This document shows, piece after piece, positions 12,206 through 24,111 of a DNA stretch of 64,000 nt. The position numbers and the translations under genes are program-made. The stretch is from positions 2,865,351 through 2,929,350 of the forward strand of contig BSYO01000014.1 of NCBI GenBank assembly GCA_033239525.1, in the 5' to 3' direction. Below the pieces are notes generated by a model. It ran no database searches. It was not told the origin of the DNA and saw nothing but the letters and a program-made list of their open reading frames with translations. How positions within the stretch are numbered: position 1 is the stretch's first letter; every line of letters starts with the position of its first letter. This DNA is from Nepenthes gracilis. Taxonomy: Eukaryota; Streptophyta; Magnoliopsida; Caryophyllales; Nepenthaceae.

Positions 12206-15200
12206 ATTCCCCCCTTCTCTTTCCGATTCTGCAAAGTCACGGGACGCCCAAACAACTCAATCTTCAACTAATGCTAATTGGCCAATGGGCAAATCTAATA
12301 AGTATAGGCAAGCAGAATGCAAACAAATCAAAAAAGGGTATGATCAAGAGTCCGAGGATCCAAATCGATGAAAGCCAAAAGCTTGGCCGGAGAAATTCTG
12401 CAGTTTTTTTTTTTTTTTCTGGTTTCTCAGGAAACAGCGAAGATTTTGATTATCTTTGCCCGGCAATTTCTCTCTCCCCCTCTTCTTAGGAGCAAAGACA
12501 CATTTGACAGAGTCGAGTTTATCTATTTTAGAAATACAGAGATGCCTAAAATTTCCCAGCCATTTCTTTCTTTCGCCCCTCCTTTCTTCCCATTTCCTTT
12601 TCCTAATTGCTTTTCGAAGAGTTAGTTAAATTGGAGGGTATGCTATAACAGGTGATCAAGCTCTATGAACATGAATGCATTGCATGCAGATGGAAACAAC
12701 AATGGAATGATACCGAACTTTTGCAACTTGACTATAAAAAATATAGCAGTGTGATTAAGAGAAGTCAACAAAAAAGTAATTTATTGAATATTTTGTATAA
12801 TTCTGTGTTTTCTTATTTTAGCAGTTGTAGTACAGTCATAAATATGCGACAAGCAATCCTAATAAGAATATAATCATGGATGCAAGCAGTTTTGTGGGTG
12901 GCAAACACAGCAAAAGTGAAAGAAAATGAGCTATCTGCCTTTGCATACTAATAATAGATTATGCAAAGAGAGAATTGAGAGTCTTTTCTATTAAGCCGAA
13001 AACAGCAGGATCAAAAAAAGAAAATTTGAGAGGCTGAAGAAGCGAAAAGTGTAAAAACATCCAAAAATTAGCACTTTTCTTACAAATTCGTAAGCAGATA
13101 GCGAATGGTTTCCAATATTTGGATGCCCGCATTCCGCTAGCTTAGGATGACAATTGCACTTTCTAATGCCCCATTAAATTCATGAATCCAATTCTTCAAT
13201 CTTTTTCTTGTTTTTCCTATTGGTTGATCTTTAAATCTGCTGTCTACTTTCAACCTACTCCTGCAAAAAGGTTGGCACACATGATAGGCGATTCTCAGCT
13301 CTTTAACAAGAAACAATCTATGTTCGAGCTACGTAATTATTTCTTCCCCATGTCATATTTATGTTAGTTCTATTTATTTGAAAAAAGAAAATGGCACTGG
13401 AACAGTTCAATCTGTGACAATGTACATTAAAATTACGAGGAAAGTCTGGAGTCTGGCCTCTGGCCTCATACTTATTTGTTGTATGGGCTCACTCAATAAG
13501 ATTGGAGCTGGTACATCCCGACATGTCTTTTCCTGTGAAAGTAGAATTGCCAGTGGGTAAGAGATGGCGTTCACTCACCAGAGTGACGGAGCGAGACACA
13601 TAGTCGTGAGGGGGAGTTTTTTGTGATTGGTTACCCCCATGTGAGTCGAATGACCCGTGTAGAATAGACAGTAGTTTTCTCTTGTTTCCGGATGATGTTG
13701 TTGCTAGCATGTGTAGGCCGCTCGACGGAAGCTCTAGAGGTAGGGTGGCGCAGCAAAGGTTCGTTTGAGGTGCCGAGAGTTCAATTCTTCCTGCGGCTAC
13801 TGGTAGCCTCGAAACCTTGGAGATTCGGAGACATGGAGGCTTCTTAGGGACTTTGGTTGTCGGATCCAGGACTTCGCGACTTTTAGGACTGACAATCGGG
13901 GCTTGATTTCTCAGCTTTTTGAGGGGCGATTGGGAGATTGGCTGCCAGTTTTCCCTCTGGAGACGTGAGAGTTTCCTTGCTCATGTAGGAAGAGAGACGC
14001 GATGGCTAGCCAAACAACACAAGAGAACGACAATTAAGAACGAAACAAAAGCACATATGAAAGCAGCGTGAACGGTTAGCTGATGCAGGGATGCATCATG
14101 AGCAAAATTGATGAAGAATTAACCAACTTATCAATAAAATTGTGTGTGTGTGAATGTTTTAATATCAGTGCAGCTAACGTGAAAATTTTGTGTGCCATAT
14201 GCAACTAAGTAAATTAAGGGGGTTCTGACGGATTTCATCATGCCAAATTCTGTGTCCCAAATTTTGTGTGCCATAGTAGGGAAAAAAAATGATGCCATCA
14301 TGCTTTCTTTCCTTGCTTGTGAGGTTAGATTTGTTTTTCACTTTTCTTTACAACTAATTGTTTCCTTTGTTATTTATATTTTAATCTTCCAAGTAGTTGA
14401 TTATGTTTGAAGAGTTGTGAGCGTAGGTTGTGATGTGAAATGCAAAACCTATTTTTAGTTTCACCAACCTAATTGCTTTCTCCATTGAGTGGACAGATTC
14501 TCAGGTTTTAACCAGGTCAATTTGAAACTCTGGTTGCTGCCCCAACCAGCTCAGGTTAGTTGCTCTAGACTAATGTTTGAACCCAAAAAATTTGAAGAAT
14601 AATTGCAGTAGACTGTATTATCTGCATAAAAAGTAACATATAGACCCACCCCCAGCAGGGAAATTCAACTGGAAGAACAGATGCTGATGATATGCTTCCT
14701 GAGGCAAAGGAGAAATTGCCCATCAAAATCCAAAGGAAGTTACGGTTTGAACATGATTGGAAGATCCAAAGCCTAATTGTCACAGGTTGCAAGGTCTGTT
14801 GGACAACCTCAAAGTACTGGTAAGATTAACTTCAAATTCAATCTGTAGCCATTTAATACGAGTTTCTTTGATTATTATCCTTTACAATGCCTTGTACTTC
14901 AGGTGTGCCTTTGCAGTGCCGGCCCTCTGGTGCGCCTGCCACCTTCCAGGGTTGAGGGGTCGACTTTCGTCAGGGTCACCACGAGCACGTTAATTACTTG
15001 CAAAGTAGACCTCAAGTTCCTAACTCGGTCAATTTCGGAACTCGGGTTGCCGCCATGACCAATAAGTACGTCAATGGCCACACCCAATCGTCCAAACTTG
15101 CCTCCACAGATGGTTGATCTGCCAACTCCACACAATGCATGCTTCTTCTATGCTGCTGCAGAGAATAGTCACTGTGTGGTTGTGATTCATCTTTCAAATT

Positions 15201-15897
15201 GTTGGTGGCAGCCTTGTCTAAATAGAGCAGACAGATGGATTGTAAAGAGATTGGATGATGGCATGCCCCTCGGCCCAATTTACTAATATCTAGCTTGTTC
15301 TAAATATGTAATATTTAGATTAAATTAAATCTGGCAAATCTGTAATAGTTTCATTATTCATCTGTTAATATAATAACCCTTCTTGTTTTACTACACATTG
15401 AGTAATATATTAGAACACTTTGGGCATGGTAAATTCGAATCTCAAAAACTACAAAATCCCATCTTCTATGGCCATGTCTAAGATCAACCACTCTCAAGGA
15501 CAAGCATGCAACAATAAAGCCAGATATGATCGTTTATAGTAAGTGACATTTACTCTTATTTAAAATGATAATTAACATATTTAACACCGATTTAAAATAT
15601 TACTTATTTTATCAGGACAAATAAGATCTTATAATTAAGATTCCATCATGATAATAATAATAATTAAAAAGCATGCGTATTTTAGTTGTATATTGACTAG
15701 TAAGCTAGTTAGCTGTACAAAATTTTATTTGACTAATCATTTATATTCATCCGTTGGGTTATTTTATCACATTTAATTATCTAATTTTAAAATAAGATAT
15801 TTTATCCATTGGGTTAATTCTTCTTGAATTCTGTATGAAATTTATCAAAACAAATTTATCTTCTAATGTCGAAGATGTAGTTGTTCAATTTATGTAC
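12206..15897. other. Kinase upstream region and spacer
   Basis: It holds the kinase 5' leader and promoter (12206 onward, with a 14-base T run near 12404) and then AT-rich spacer. A GC-richer block at about 13490-14030 has no readable protein. 14890-15290 has codon-like stretches on both strands but stops in every extended frame. I do not support a gene here. Confidence 0.5.
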
Positions 15898-16756
15898 TGT
15901 TACGTCCCAGATTCTCGGTTGTTGTACGGATTATGGAGCCTTCGAATTTCTAGCCAATCTGGAGCGTACGTTGAAAGGCCCGTCTCCATCTCACAAGTAA
16001 CTCCGGCGCTGCACAACACAATCGACAAAACAAGAGGCGGAGGAGATCTGCGGATTTTTTCCCTGCAGAGCTCGGTAACGCTCAAGCTTATGGCAGTTTA
16101 CTTGATAGAGCGAAATGAGGCGCACGCTAAGGGGTGCGCGGAAGTATGCTGAAAATGAGGGGACGGTGCGTGTTTGTTTATGCGAGAAAGAGAGTAGTGA
16201 GCGGGTGGTAGGAGGCATGGCTCCCTGAGTGCACCGCAATGAATGGCTGACTTCCTGTTACCTAAGTAGGCTCAGGAGTTTGGACCCAAAGGCTAACTGG
16301 TAAGCCTAGAGCTTATGGCACAAAGTCGATGATTTTGGATCCGATCCCTCTCTTCTTCGAAGAAGAGGGATTTATAGGCCCCTCAACGGGGGATTTTTGG
16401 GCCCGAGAACTCCTGTCGCCAGGGTTTATTGGCCGCTGATCGTTGTTGGAGATTGCCGGTGCTTTAGCTGTTTTTTTGCGGTGGCAGAGTGATTATCGGG
16501 CGTTGCCGGCCACGCTTGGTCTCCCCTTTAAGCTAGGATTGGTGGGCCCCCTGTAGCGGCCGCCTGAAGTGTAGCTTTGCAGCGTTGACCGCTTTTCCAT
16601 TGGCTGGTTCCTCCTGCTCCCTGCTGTTTTCCGGCAGCCGCATTAATGAGCTATAAAGGGCGCTTGCAAACTGCTACCGGTGGACCATCACGTGGGCACC
16701 CCGTGTATTTGGGCTGGGTTTCAATTTCTCTTGGGCCTCCGGCGCTGGACCCAACA
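15898..16756 (-). mobile_element. Solo LTR (TGTTACGTCC...GGACCCAACA)
   Basis: It starts TGTTACGTCC and ends GGACCCAACA. The flanks are tgtac on the left and cgtac on the right, a 5-bp target duplication with one change. It is related to the LTR at 39788-40682. By comparison with the 20-31 kb element, its transcription direction would be minus strand. No internal sequence is attached. Confidence 0.75.
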
Positions 16757-16911
16757 CGTACAAAATAGAAAGCAATCGAAGGAGTGTCATTATAATTAAC
16801 AAAATCCATTTAATTAACAGGTTTTGGTTGACAAATAGTAAGAGTCTCTTACAAGAAATATGAATCAGTTTATAAGATTAATTAATATTTCATAATCAAC
16901 AACAACTTAAT

Positions 16912-17042
16912 CCAAAATGCATTTCAGACACCATTGACAAAATGCATTTCTTATAGGACTAATTAACAAAATGCATTTCAGACACCATTAACAAAATGCA
17001 TTTCTTATAGGACTAATTAACAAAATGCATTTCAGACACCAT
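16912..17042. repeat. 54-bp tandem repeat
   Basis: The segment caaaatgcatttcagacaccatt recurs with starts 54 bases apart (atttcaga at 16921, 16975 and 17029), alternating with caaaatgcatttcttataggactaattaa. There are about 2.4 nearly identical copies. Each unit itself contains two related caaaatgcatttc halves. No gene is visible around it. Confidence 0.85.
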
Positions 17043-17639
17043 TATCTCTCCTATAAACTTCTATACCGCTACAATAAATCCATAATCTATTGATCTAATA
17101 AATGTGTTTCATTAGTATCCGTGTGCTACCTGACAATCTCTGCAGTTTATTTAGATCATCATCATCACTTTGGCTCCTTGAAAGACTTTCCCTGTGTCCT
17201 TCAGTTCTAGTGGTTGATACCCTGAAATACAGCAGTGGAAGAGTCTAGCCAAACAAACAAATAAAGCACAAGGGCCAGAAAGTAGTAGTGAGGTAAACGA
17301 CATGCAGAATACAAAGGATCTAACTTTTGAAGTGCAATACGAACAATTGAAATGAAATCTTTACTGTAAAGATTTAATCAAGCACTTTTCCACACTGACA
17401 ATTTTAACAGTAAAGATTTTATACTGATAATTTAGACAATTAAGATTTTAAAATGAGTCCAATATACTTTTATATATTATCATAATTATATCTGTCTAAA
17501 TTATTAAAATAAAATTCTTATCGTTGAAAGTACAAAAAAAATAAAAAGAAAAAGAAAATCTTAATAGGACTCTAGTGAACAAATCAGCTGTTTTTCTCCT
17601 AACATTTTCACCAACTCCTTTAAATTTTACATCTTTATT

Positions 17640-18320
17640 CCTTCACCTTTTGCCGTACTTTGTGATGTCGGGTTTTGGTTATTTCCTTGTGAGTGTTATA
17701 ATAACCAGATAGTTAATTTGAAAGTTACGTGATATTCGTGCGAAGATTGTCTGAGGCATGCCCAATGAACGCTTGAAGCGCAAAAGGCAGTAGGCACGCA
17801 CTTGAGATGCCCCCGAGGGGCTCCCGAAGAGCTAAATGCAGAGGTGCATATGCCCGAGGGACACTCGACGGGCGCTCGAGCGCCAGTTTGTAGCATAAAA
17901 TCGCTTCTGACACGATTTTAGGGCATTTTTGAAATTATTTCTCATACAAGCAGCGCCGCACGGAGAGAGAAGAAGAAAAGAGAAAAGCGGAAGAAGTTTG
18001 TCATACAATTGAGGTCCGATTTGAGTTTCGTTGTTCGTCAAGGTCAGGTACATTATTCTGGAGTAATTTTCTATTATGTATTTCGTTTGATTGCTCTTAT
18101 TTTTTATTGTATTTTCTTTGTGAGTTATTGGATGTGTTGATGAGTTGTAATCAACCATTCTTCACTTGAGACTGTAATGAAAGGATTTCAAATGAGATTA
18201 TTTGTAACCAATACTATTATTATAGTAAATTTGTTTGGAATTTGTCCTATAATTTTTTCCTTAATTGAAATGGGTTTTCCACATTAAAAATATTATACAT
18301 TATTATATTTTATTATACTC
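17640..18320 (+). mobile_element. Old Copia-type LTR relic
   Basis: It shares with 7446-8200 the 'gcatgccc' and 'cccgagggg' block, a TATA-like tagcataaaatcg, a purine-rich leader (agagagaagaagaaaagagaaaagcgg) and the T-rich end with 'gggttttccacattaaaaat'. Boundaries are approximate. Confidence 0.45.
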
Positions 18321-18333
18321 ACGAGTTTAGTGG

Positions 18334-18830
18334 TTGACGTTTGAAGAAAGGTTCAAATTTTATACCACTGTGTCGAGTTGTCTGTATTCCGGTCAAACCC
18401 CAACACGTGGCTCTAGATTCAACTCCCTTCCAAAGGTCAATCCAATATCAGCTATCAGAGACGATAGCTTTGGGGAACGAGATCTCAATACAATATCACC
18501 ATTTTCTTCCCCTTCGTTGCATCCACTTGTGCTCAGTAAAGTCTTGAACATTCCTGAGGCAAAGTTCGTCTCTGTGTGTGAAATCCCCTCCGATCAACCC
18601 ATAACACTTCTTCAAATTTGCATGCAAATCTGCTTCACTAGCAGCATCCTCTTCTTTCTGACCCGATATCTATAAAATCTCACCGTTTTCTTCCACTTTT
18701 CTGCATCGGGACTTCAATATTTTTGAGGGGCAATGCTCATCTCTCTGAGCAAGAATCCATCTGTCTGCCCATGAACCAGGAGATAATCTGCAGCATTGAA
18801 AGCACCCTCTTCTTTGTTATAGAAGTGGTA
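18334..18830. other. Coding-like relic, unidentified
   Basis: The region has lower AT content than its surroundings. It is open for 113 codons on the plus strand (18334-18675) and has long readable stretches on the minus strand, for example SEADLHANLKKCYGLIGG near 18570-18630, interrupted by stops. I recognise neither reading. It may be a fragment of a captured gene or of a retroelement next to the adjoining LTR. Confidence 0.25.
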
Positions 18831-18964
18831 AATGGGTTAAGTCACCGGTAGCACGACTTAGCACGGCTTGTAATAGGCCTTGCTAAGTATAAACCCGTGA
18901 CAGACAGTGTCGGGCCATATATAATATAGCCCAACAGTTTAGATCATGCTAGGCCACTCGGTAA

Positions 18965-19215
18965 ACAAGAGCCGGGTTGCTACGACGCCAAAAGTGTTGC
19001 AAATCGTATGATAGTATATGGCAATTGTTGGATCTAATTTAACGGTTGTTGTTTTTTCATCATACAGCTGCGGGTAGCAATCTGTTTTTTTTTTTATAAA
19101 ATAATATGTTTTTATTCAATATAAAATGGCAGCCATTAAATTAGATCCGACGGTTGTCATATGGAATCGTATGCTCTGCGATGGCTTTGGCATCGCAGCG
19201 CCACTTGTTTGCTGG
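18965..19215. mobile_element. Hairpin MITE-like inverted repeat
   Basis: The arm at about 18968-19055 is an imperfect reverse complement of about 19125-19215. Matching parts include cgtatgatagtatatgg with its partner ccatatggaatcgtatgc, and ggatctaatttaacgg with its partner ccattaaattagatcc. The loop is T-rich and about 70 bases. Such foldback structures are typical of short non-autonomous DNA elements. The target duplication is not clear. Confidence 0.55.
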
Positions 19216-19229
19216 GTATGTAGCCCACA

Positions 19230-20450
19230 GGACGTGCTGGCAGAACCCATCACCTTTGTTTTTTTAAATCTCCCTAATGGTAATGTGGCCGTTAGGGGGG
19301 GAAAGTTGGGGAGCCATTGACCGATGGCCCCTATTAAAAAAAATTAATATTTAAATATGAAAATAAAATTTTATAAATATTTCGTCCTTCACACAATATA
19401 CACAATACTTTTTTTTCTCTCAACTCTATACTACCTTACAGTATAAAATGATATTTGTGTGATACTTACTAATATATTTATATTAATTTTATTATTTTTT
19501 ATCACTAATTTTATTTATAATTATCATTTTATAAATAATTAATAGTAATGAAATGTAATTTTTCTAATTTTAATAGTAAAGAAAGATGAAAAAATTATTC
19601 CGAAGCTCCCGCACCATCCATATCACGTACACATGCTGATATCGGTTCTGAAATACCAAAATTACAATCCAATTCTGGTCAAAATACCTCTACTATTACT
19701 CCTTCTAGCTTTAGCTGTCCTGTAGAAAACGTTCTAATAACGTATAGCGTTTAAAGATTAAATTAATTAACAATTAGTAACAAGTAATTTGCAAAAAAAT
19801 ATAAATGAAAGTTCTAAAGGCACAGATACTTGAATATGCACATGAAAAAATACGAGAGATAACAATTATTAAAGAGAGATAAATCATCTCTCGATTTTTC
19901 AAGACAAAAATAATTTTGGTGTGGCATGAGATAATATATAAATTCATGTATGTAAATTTATTTATATATATAATTAATTAGTAAAGAAATATAATAATAA
20001 AAATCTTAAACATTGGCGTTTTTATCTAAAAAAAAAGAAACTTATAATACGGTCATTAAATTTTATTAGTAAAGTATAGCCCCCATAATAAAGTTATTCC
20101 GATGGAGTAAAACTTGCTAAATATTTTGATGGACACATACATAAGCAACACAAATACGATTATCTAAACTTTAGAGGTGTCCAAATTTCTTTTGGATCTA
20201 GATAGACGAAGATATAATATATAAAATAAATACGATCAGATATTAGTCTAAAATTTACCCCGAGAATAAACTATAAAGCCCAAAACTTAAAAATAAATTC
20301 TAAAATACAACCAACAAAAAAAAAAAATGAGCCATAGCATAGCTTAATCCATAGAATGGATGATATTTAAAAAAAAAAAAAAAAGAAGAAGAAGAAGAAG
20401 AGTGACATCTATTAGTTTATATGATTTTGTCTAAATTAAAAGATTGATAT
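19230..20450. other. AT-rich spacer flanking the Gypsy insertion
   Basis: The sequence is very AT-rich with A runs and a (gaa)n stretch near 20385-20401. The motif 'aataaattctaaaatacaa' near 20290 recurs near 32350, right of the Gypsy element, so the element inserted into an older repeat. No gene is seen. Confidence 0.5.
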
Positions 20451-20455
20451 ATCTT

Positions 20456-21601
20456 TGATGCGTATCTGGATTCGACTTCGAACAGATTCGGATTCTCTTG
20501 GATGGATCGAACCAGCTCCATTCACTGAGTACGAATCCTGCACATCACTAAAATGAACAAGAGGTCAGCGTTAACGGCGGGATGTAATCCCACCGAGAAC
20601 ACTCCGACGCTCAAGTCAGTAAAACAATCTTCAAAGGAAGAAACTGAAAATGCGTGAGAGAAATGGGAGAGGGGAAGAGAGTGTTTTGTTCTAGATGTTA
20701 GAGAGACGCAGGGTATCTGGATGGTGGGAAGGCAGAGAACGGCTGTAGAGACTCATTCGTTGCCTTGGTGTTTGATCGTGTCTGAGAGTTTGGCTGCCGG
20801 GAGTCAGAGCTTGTTTCTCAGAGCACTTAGGGTTTTCTGTGTGAGTGAATGCAGACCTCTCCAGAATAAGGATTCTAGAGTTTATTTTATGGTTGGGAGA
20901 GTAACCTTCCTTCTTTGGAAGGCGTGATCCCTCCTGTCTCTACCTTGGCTGTCTTGCCTTCTGGAGCAGATGCCAGTTGCCAAGGTGGGCGTGATCCTTT
21001 CCTTCTGAGGAGGCCAACAGCTTTCCAAACGAATGTCCTTCCTTTTCAGTATATGGCCGTTGGGCTGCCTTGGCAGTCAAGGAATCGGGAACATCTGGCG
21101 CCTTCCTTATTTGAAGGGCGCCAATCTTGCCAATATCCTTTCTTGTGTAAATTGAGATCGTAGAAGACGCTTGGAAAACTGTAGTTGGCTGTCTGATGAG
21201 TAGTGGGCCCAAACGGAGCAGGCCCATTACTGTAGAGAAACGTCATTTGGGCCCAATGTATAGGGCGCAGACGGTCAACGTCTGAGTTGACCGTCAGCAT
21301 GTTGGCCGCCTTCGTAGAGAACGAAGTGAGAATAGCCGGCGATCAACTGATGGGCTGTGGGCCAGAATGGAATAGGCCCATCACTGTAGCAAAGCCTCTA
21401 AAAACCCAATCAAGCTGGTCAACATTAAGTTGACCGTCTGTGAACATTAAGTTGATCGTCTGTGAGCAAGTCGGCGTTGACCGTCTTGGGCTTTCCAGTT
21501 CTTGGGCCCGTCTCCTTACTGGGCCGTCAAAAATATTGACTGGCCTTCTTGGGCTTCCATTGACCTTTCTCTGGCCCAACCTATTATTGGTGTACCCATC
21601 A
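20456..21601 (-). mobile_element. 3' LTR of the Gypsy element
   Basis: On the plus strand it starts tgatgcgtatctgg and ends ggtgtacccatca; in element orientation it starts TGATGGGTAC. Near its element-5' end (about 21255-21490) it contains several TTGACC/GGTCAA motifs, for example ggtcaacattaagttgacc. Confidence 0.92.
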
Positions 21602-21612
21602 CTAGCCCCCAT
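21602..21612 (-). other. Polypurine tract
   Basis: In element orientation the bases before the 3' LTR are catgggggctag, a short purine-rich tract in the expected position for plus-strand priming. Confidence 0.6.
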
Positions 21613-21717
21613 GCTGGTGGTCAGATTTCTGGCCTCCAGTATGTTCATGATAGGATGTCTTTCCTTGCTTTGAGAATCTCGTTGAAATTTATAAAAAGCG
21701 TGAAGGAGAGCTTGACC

Positions 21718-21957
21718 AGAATTGTTGACCGTTTTTAGCCAATTTTGAAGTATCAGAATTGTTGACCGTCTTTGGTCAATTTCGAGTACGAAATTATTGA
21801 CCATCTTTGGTCAATTTGAAGTACCGTAATTGTTAACCGCCTTGGTCAATCGAATCGAGTGTATTGTTGACCGTCTTGGTCAATTCCGGAGTATCAAAAT
21901 TGTTGAATCGTTTTTGGTCGATTCAGAATACAATTATTGACCGTCTTTGCCAATTAA
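21718..21957 (+). promoter_or_regulatory. Seven-copy array of paired W-box-like motifs
   Basis: TTGACC or a one- or two-base variant occurs at 21725, 21762, 21797, 21833, 21867, 21903 and 21937, 34-37 bases apart. Most copies are followed about 6 bases later by GGTCAA or a variant, as in ttgaccgtctttggtcaa, giving a palindromic pair. TTGAC(C/T) is the W-box core bound by WRKY factors. The array lies about 280 bases upstream of the antisense ORF start and may serve as its promoter; that role is inferred. Confidence 0.6.
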
Positions 21958-22237
21958 GGAATGATTTTTGCCAACTTTGGCGAATTGTAAAAATGAGCGG
22001 CGACCGTGTCCTCCATTGGTTGGGCGGAGATCCTGGTCATTAATGCTCCAGAGATGCGTCCTTTTGCAGGGTCAAGTTAGAAGGCGACACGTGGTTAGAA
22101 TGACGGCGTCCTTTGAGTGCTTGGCGCTTAAATTTTCCTTCCGTATTTTGAAATCCGTTACGCCTTCAAACCATTGTCTTCTCCGTTCTTGTTTCTCAAC
22201 TAAGTCCTCCAAAGAAACCCTAAAACTCTTCCTGATC

Positions 22238-24084
22238 ATGGCTTTCGTGGCGGATTTCTCATCCGATCTGAGAGAGAATGACATCAAGGCTCTGTGCATT
22301 GAGTTCAACATCCCTAAAGAGATGGGTTGGAGGGTTCCGGGCGAAGACGACAAAGCCTTTTCTCCACTAGAGGGCTACATTACTGTTTATGAGGCTCATC
22401 TAAGGAGCGGCCTCCACCTGCCACTGCCGGAGGAGTTTGAGTCGATCATGGCTGCTCTTCAAGTACCCATCGCCCAGCTCCATCCCAATGCGGTGAGGTA
22501 CATTTGCACTCTGTGCATTTTTTTCCGGAAGCTTGGCCAAAAGTTTAGGATGTCCGGCCTTAAGGTTATTTTTAAGGTGACCTAGGGGGCGGAGTGGATT
22601 TCACTCAGCCCCTGTGTGCGAATAAAAATAAATAAGGCCATCCACGATTCTCTGAAGAACTGAAAAAATTGGTTCTTCTTTGTGAAAGTTGGGGAGAAGT
22701 GGCCCCTTGCGAGGAACTGGGGTAAGGTTCCAGAGGTGCACCTTGGTACGCCATCTGAGGTAGAGAACTCCGCCTACGCCTGGCCGACTAAGGCCATACG
22801 GCTAAATCCCGATGAGTTTAAGAGGGATTTCTTGGTTTCCCGGGAGGAGACCAAGAATGCTAAATGGGGACCGCCGTCACCGGTTCAAAAGCAGCACCCT
22901 CCGATCAAAATGATGAGACCTGAGGTCTCAAAGAAATTGATAATCCGCCCAAGGTCCTCGGAGGAAGCTGCTGAGAGGGCGACTGCTACGCCCCCATCGT
23001 CTTCATCCCAAATTGACCTTGTACTGCCGGGATCTGCGGCGACCCAAAGACTTCCGGGAGCGGAAAAATCCGTTGAGGGCGGGATGGCGGATACGGGAGG
23101 AGTTATCCTGGCCCAGCTTGCGGTGGTTCTAGGTGCAGCCTGGATGGAGTCTGCCGCGGAGCCAGCTCGCGACGTGCATGAGGGTTCACGCATTTATATG
23201 GTGGAGCCGTCGGCAAGAGTCGATTCACCAGCAGCCGTTCCAATAGCAGCCAGGAGGATGAAACCCGTCGCGGCTGCTCCAGAGGCTGCAAGAGATGAGC
23301 CCACCGCTGCCGTTGAGGATGATGAGTTTTTGGATCGTCTTTTGGATGAGGTAGCGGCGTGTTCGGCGCGAGAGGGTGCTCCTGGCTCGTCATCTCCTAT
23401 TCCACCGCCAGCTGGACCAGGCCTGGAGTCCAGGCCGGTGAGGCCCTACAGGAAGACTTATGAGTTATGTCTTCCTCAACGGCTCCCTAGTATTTCTTTC
23501 TTCCTTGTGTTTGCAAATTCACATTTTGCTTTAGTCCTGTGCAGCCAAGAAGGTTGGCCTCTGCTGTCTCCCGGGAAATGGAGTAGCGTGAACGCATCAT
23601 TGCAGACCGGGAGGCTGAGATAGCCTGGCTAGAGGCCAAACTGGCCGCCTCAGGAGGGGAGCTCCGTGAGCAAACAGCTGCTCTTGAGGCCGTTATGGCG
23701 GGCGTGGAGATAGAGAATGCTGAACTGAAGGCAGAGAACGCTGAGCTGAAGGCGGAGGTTGCTCGCTTGAAGGAAGAGGACGATCGACTGAAAGCGAGCA
23801 ACAAACGCCTCGCAGATCGGACCATCGCCGCAGAGAACGAGTTGGCCTCTCGGATGACCCCTCATGAGGTCGGGGGTGCACTACACGCCTACTACATTGG
23901 AGGGCTCAACATTAGACGTCGTGTTGCCCGGTTGATCGTTCCTGACTTCCCTATGGAGTTTATAAACCAAAGAAACCACATGCAGTATCGCAAGGAAGAT
24001 CTCGAGGAGAGCCCGAGACGGCCAGGGGTGGTCCACCGCCCCTGTAGCCTTTTGTACCTCTTTTGCTTTTTGGACCGCATGTAA
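22238..24084 (+). pseudogene. Antisense additional ORF of the Gypsy element (PF04195-like, coiled-coil end)
   Basis: The ATG at 22238 follows a pyrimidine- and A-rich leader. The N-terminal 100 codons carry a GYITVYEAHLRSGLHLPL and PIAQLHPNAV pattern like the plant 'putative gypsy type transposon' domain (PF04195). The same frame continues to about 23623, interrupted by TAG at 22583 and TGA at 22661. The middle is a low-complexity Pro/Ala/Ser/Glu linker. After a short intron or frameshift near 23490-23544 (gt...gtgcag), another frame gives a heptad coiled coil (repeats of ENAELKAE and similar) and a conserved-looking end (GGLNIRRRVARLIVPDF), with one more stop near 23585. It runs opposite to gag-pol. 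The function of such ORFs is unknown; this copy is broken. Confidence 0.8.
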
Positions 24085-24105
24085 ATTGTATCATACTTTG
24101 TGAGC

Positions 24106-24111
24106 AATAAA
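24106..24111 (+). terminator. Poly(A) signal AATAAA after the antisense ORF
   Basis: A canonical AATAAA lies 22 bases after the antisense ORF stop (24082-24084). With the upstream motif array it suggests a separate transcription unit on the plus strand. Confidence 0.5.

Noticed and set aside
12124..12625. Plus-strand ORFs over the kinase first exon and leader
   Set aside because: They overlap the minus-strand kinase exon 1 and its promoter, with a homopolymer run; no family resemblance.
13490..14030. GC-rich block with a tRNA B-box-like gagttcaattc
   Set aside because: No tRNA cloverleaf or matching A-box could be formed by eye, and no SINE-like tail follows.
14890..15290. Possible F-box/kelch fragment (MVDLPTPHNACFFYAAAEN on the plus strand)
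   Set aside because: The resemblance to kelch repeats is short, a stop lies upstream in the frame, and the opposite strand is equally open. Not enough to call a pseudogene.
22885..23393. Minus-strand ORFs of about 100 codons
   Set aside because: They are complements of the low-complexity linker of the antisense ORF, with no motif of their own; the plus-strand frame is longer and matches a family.
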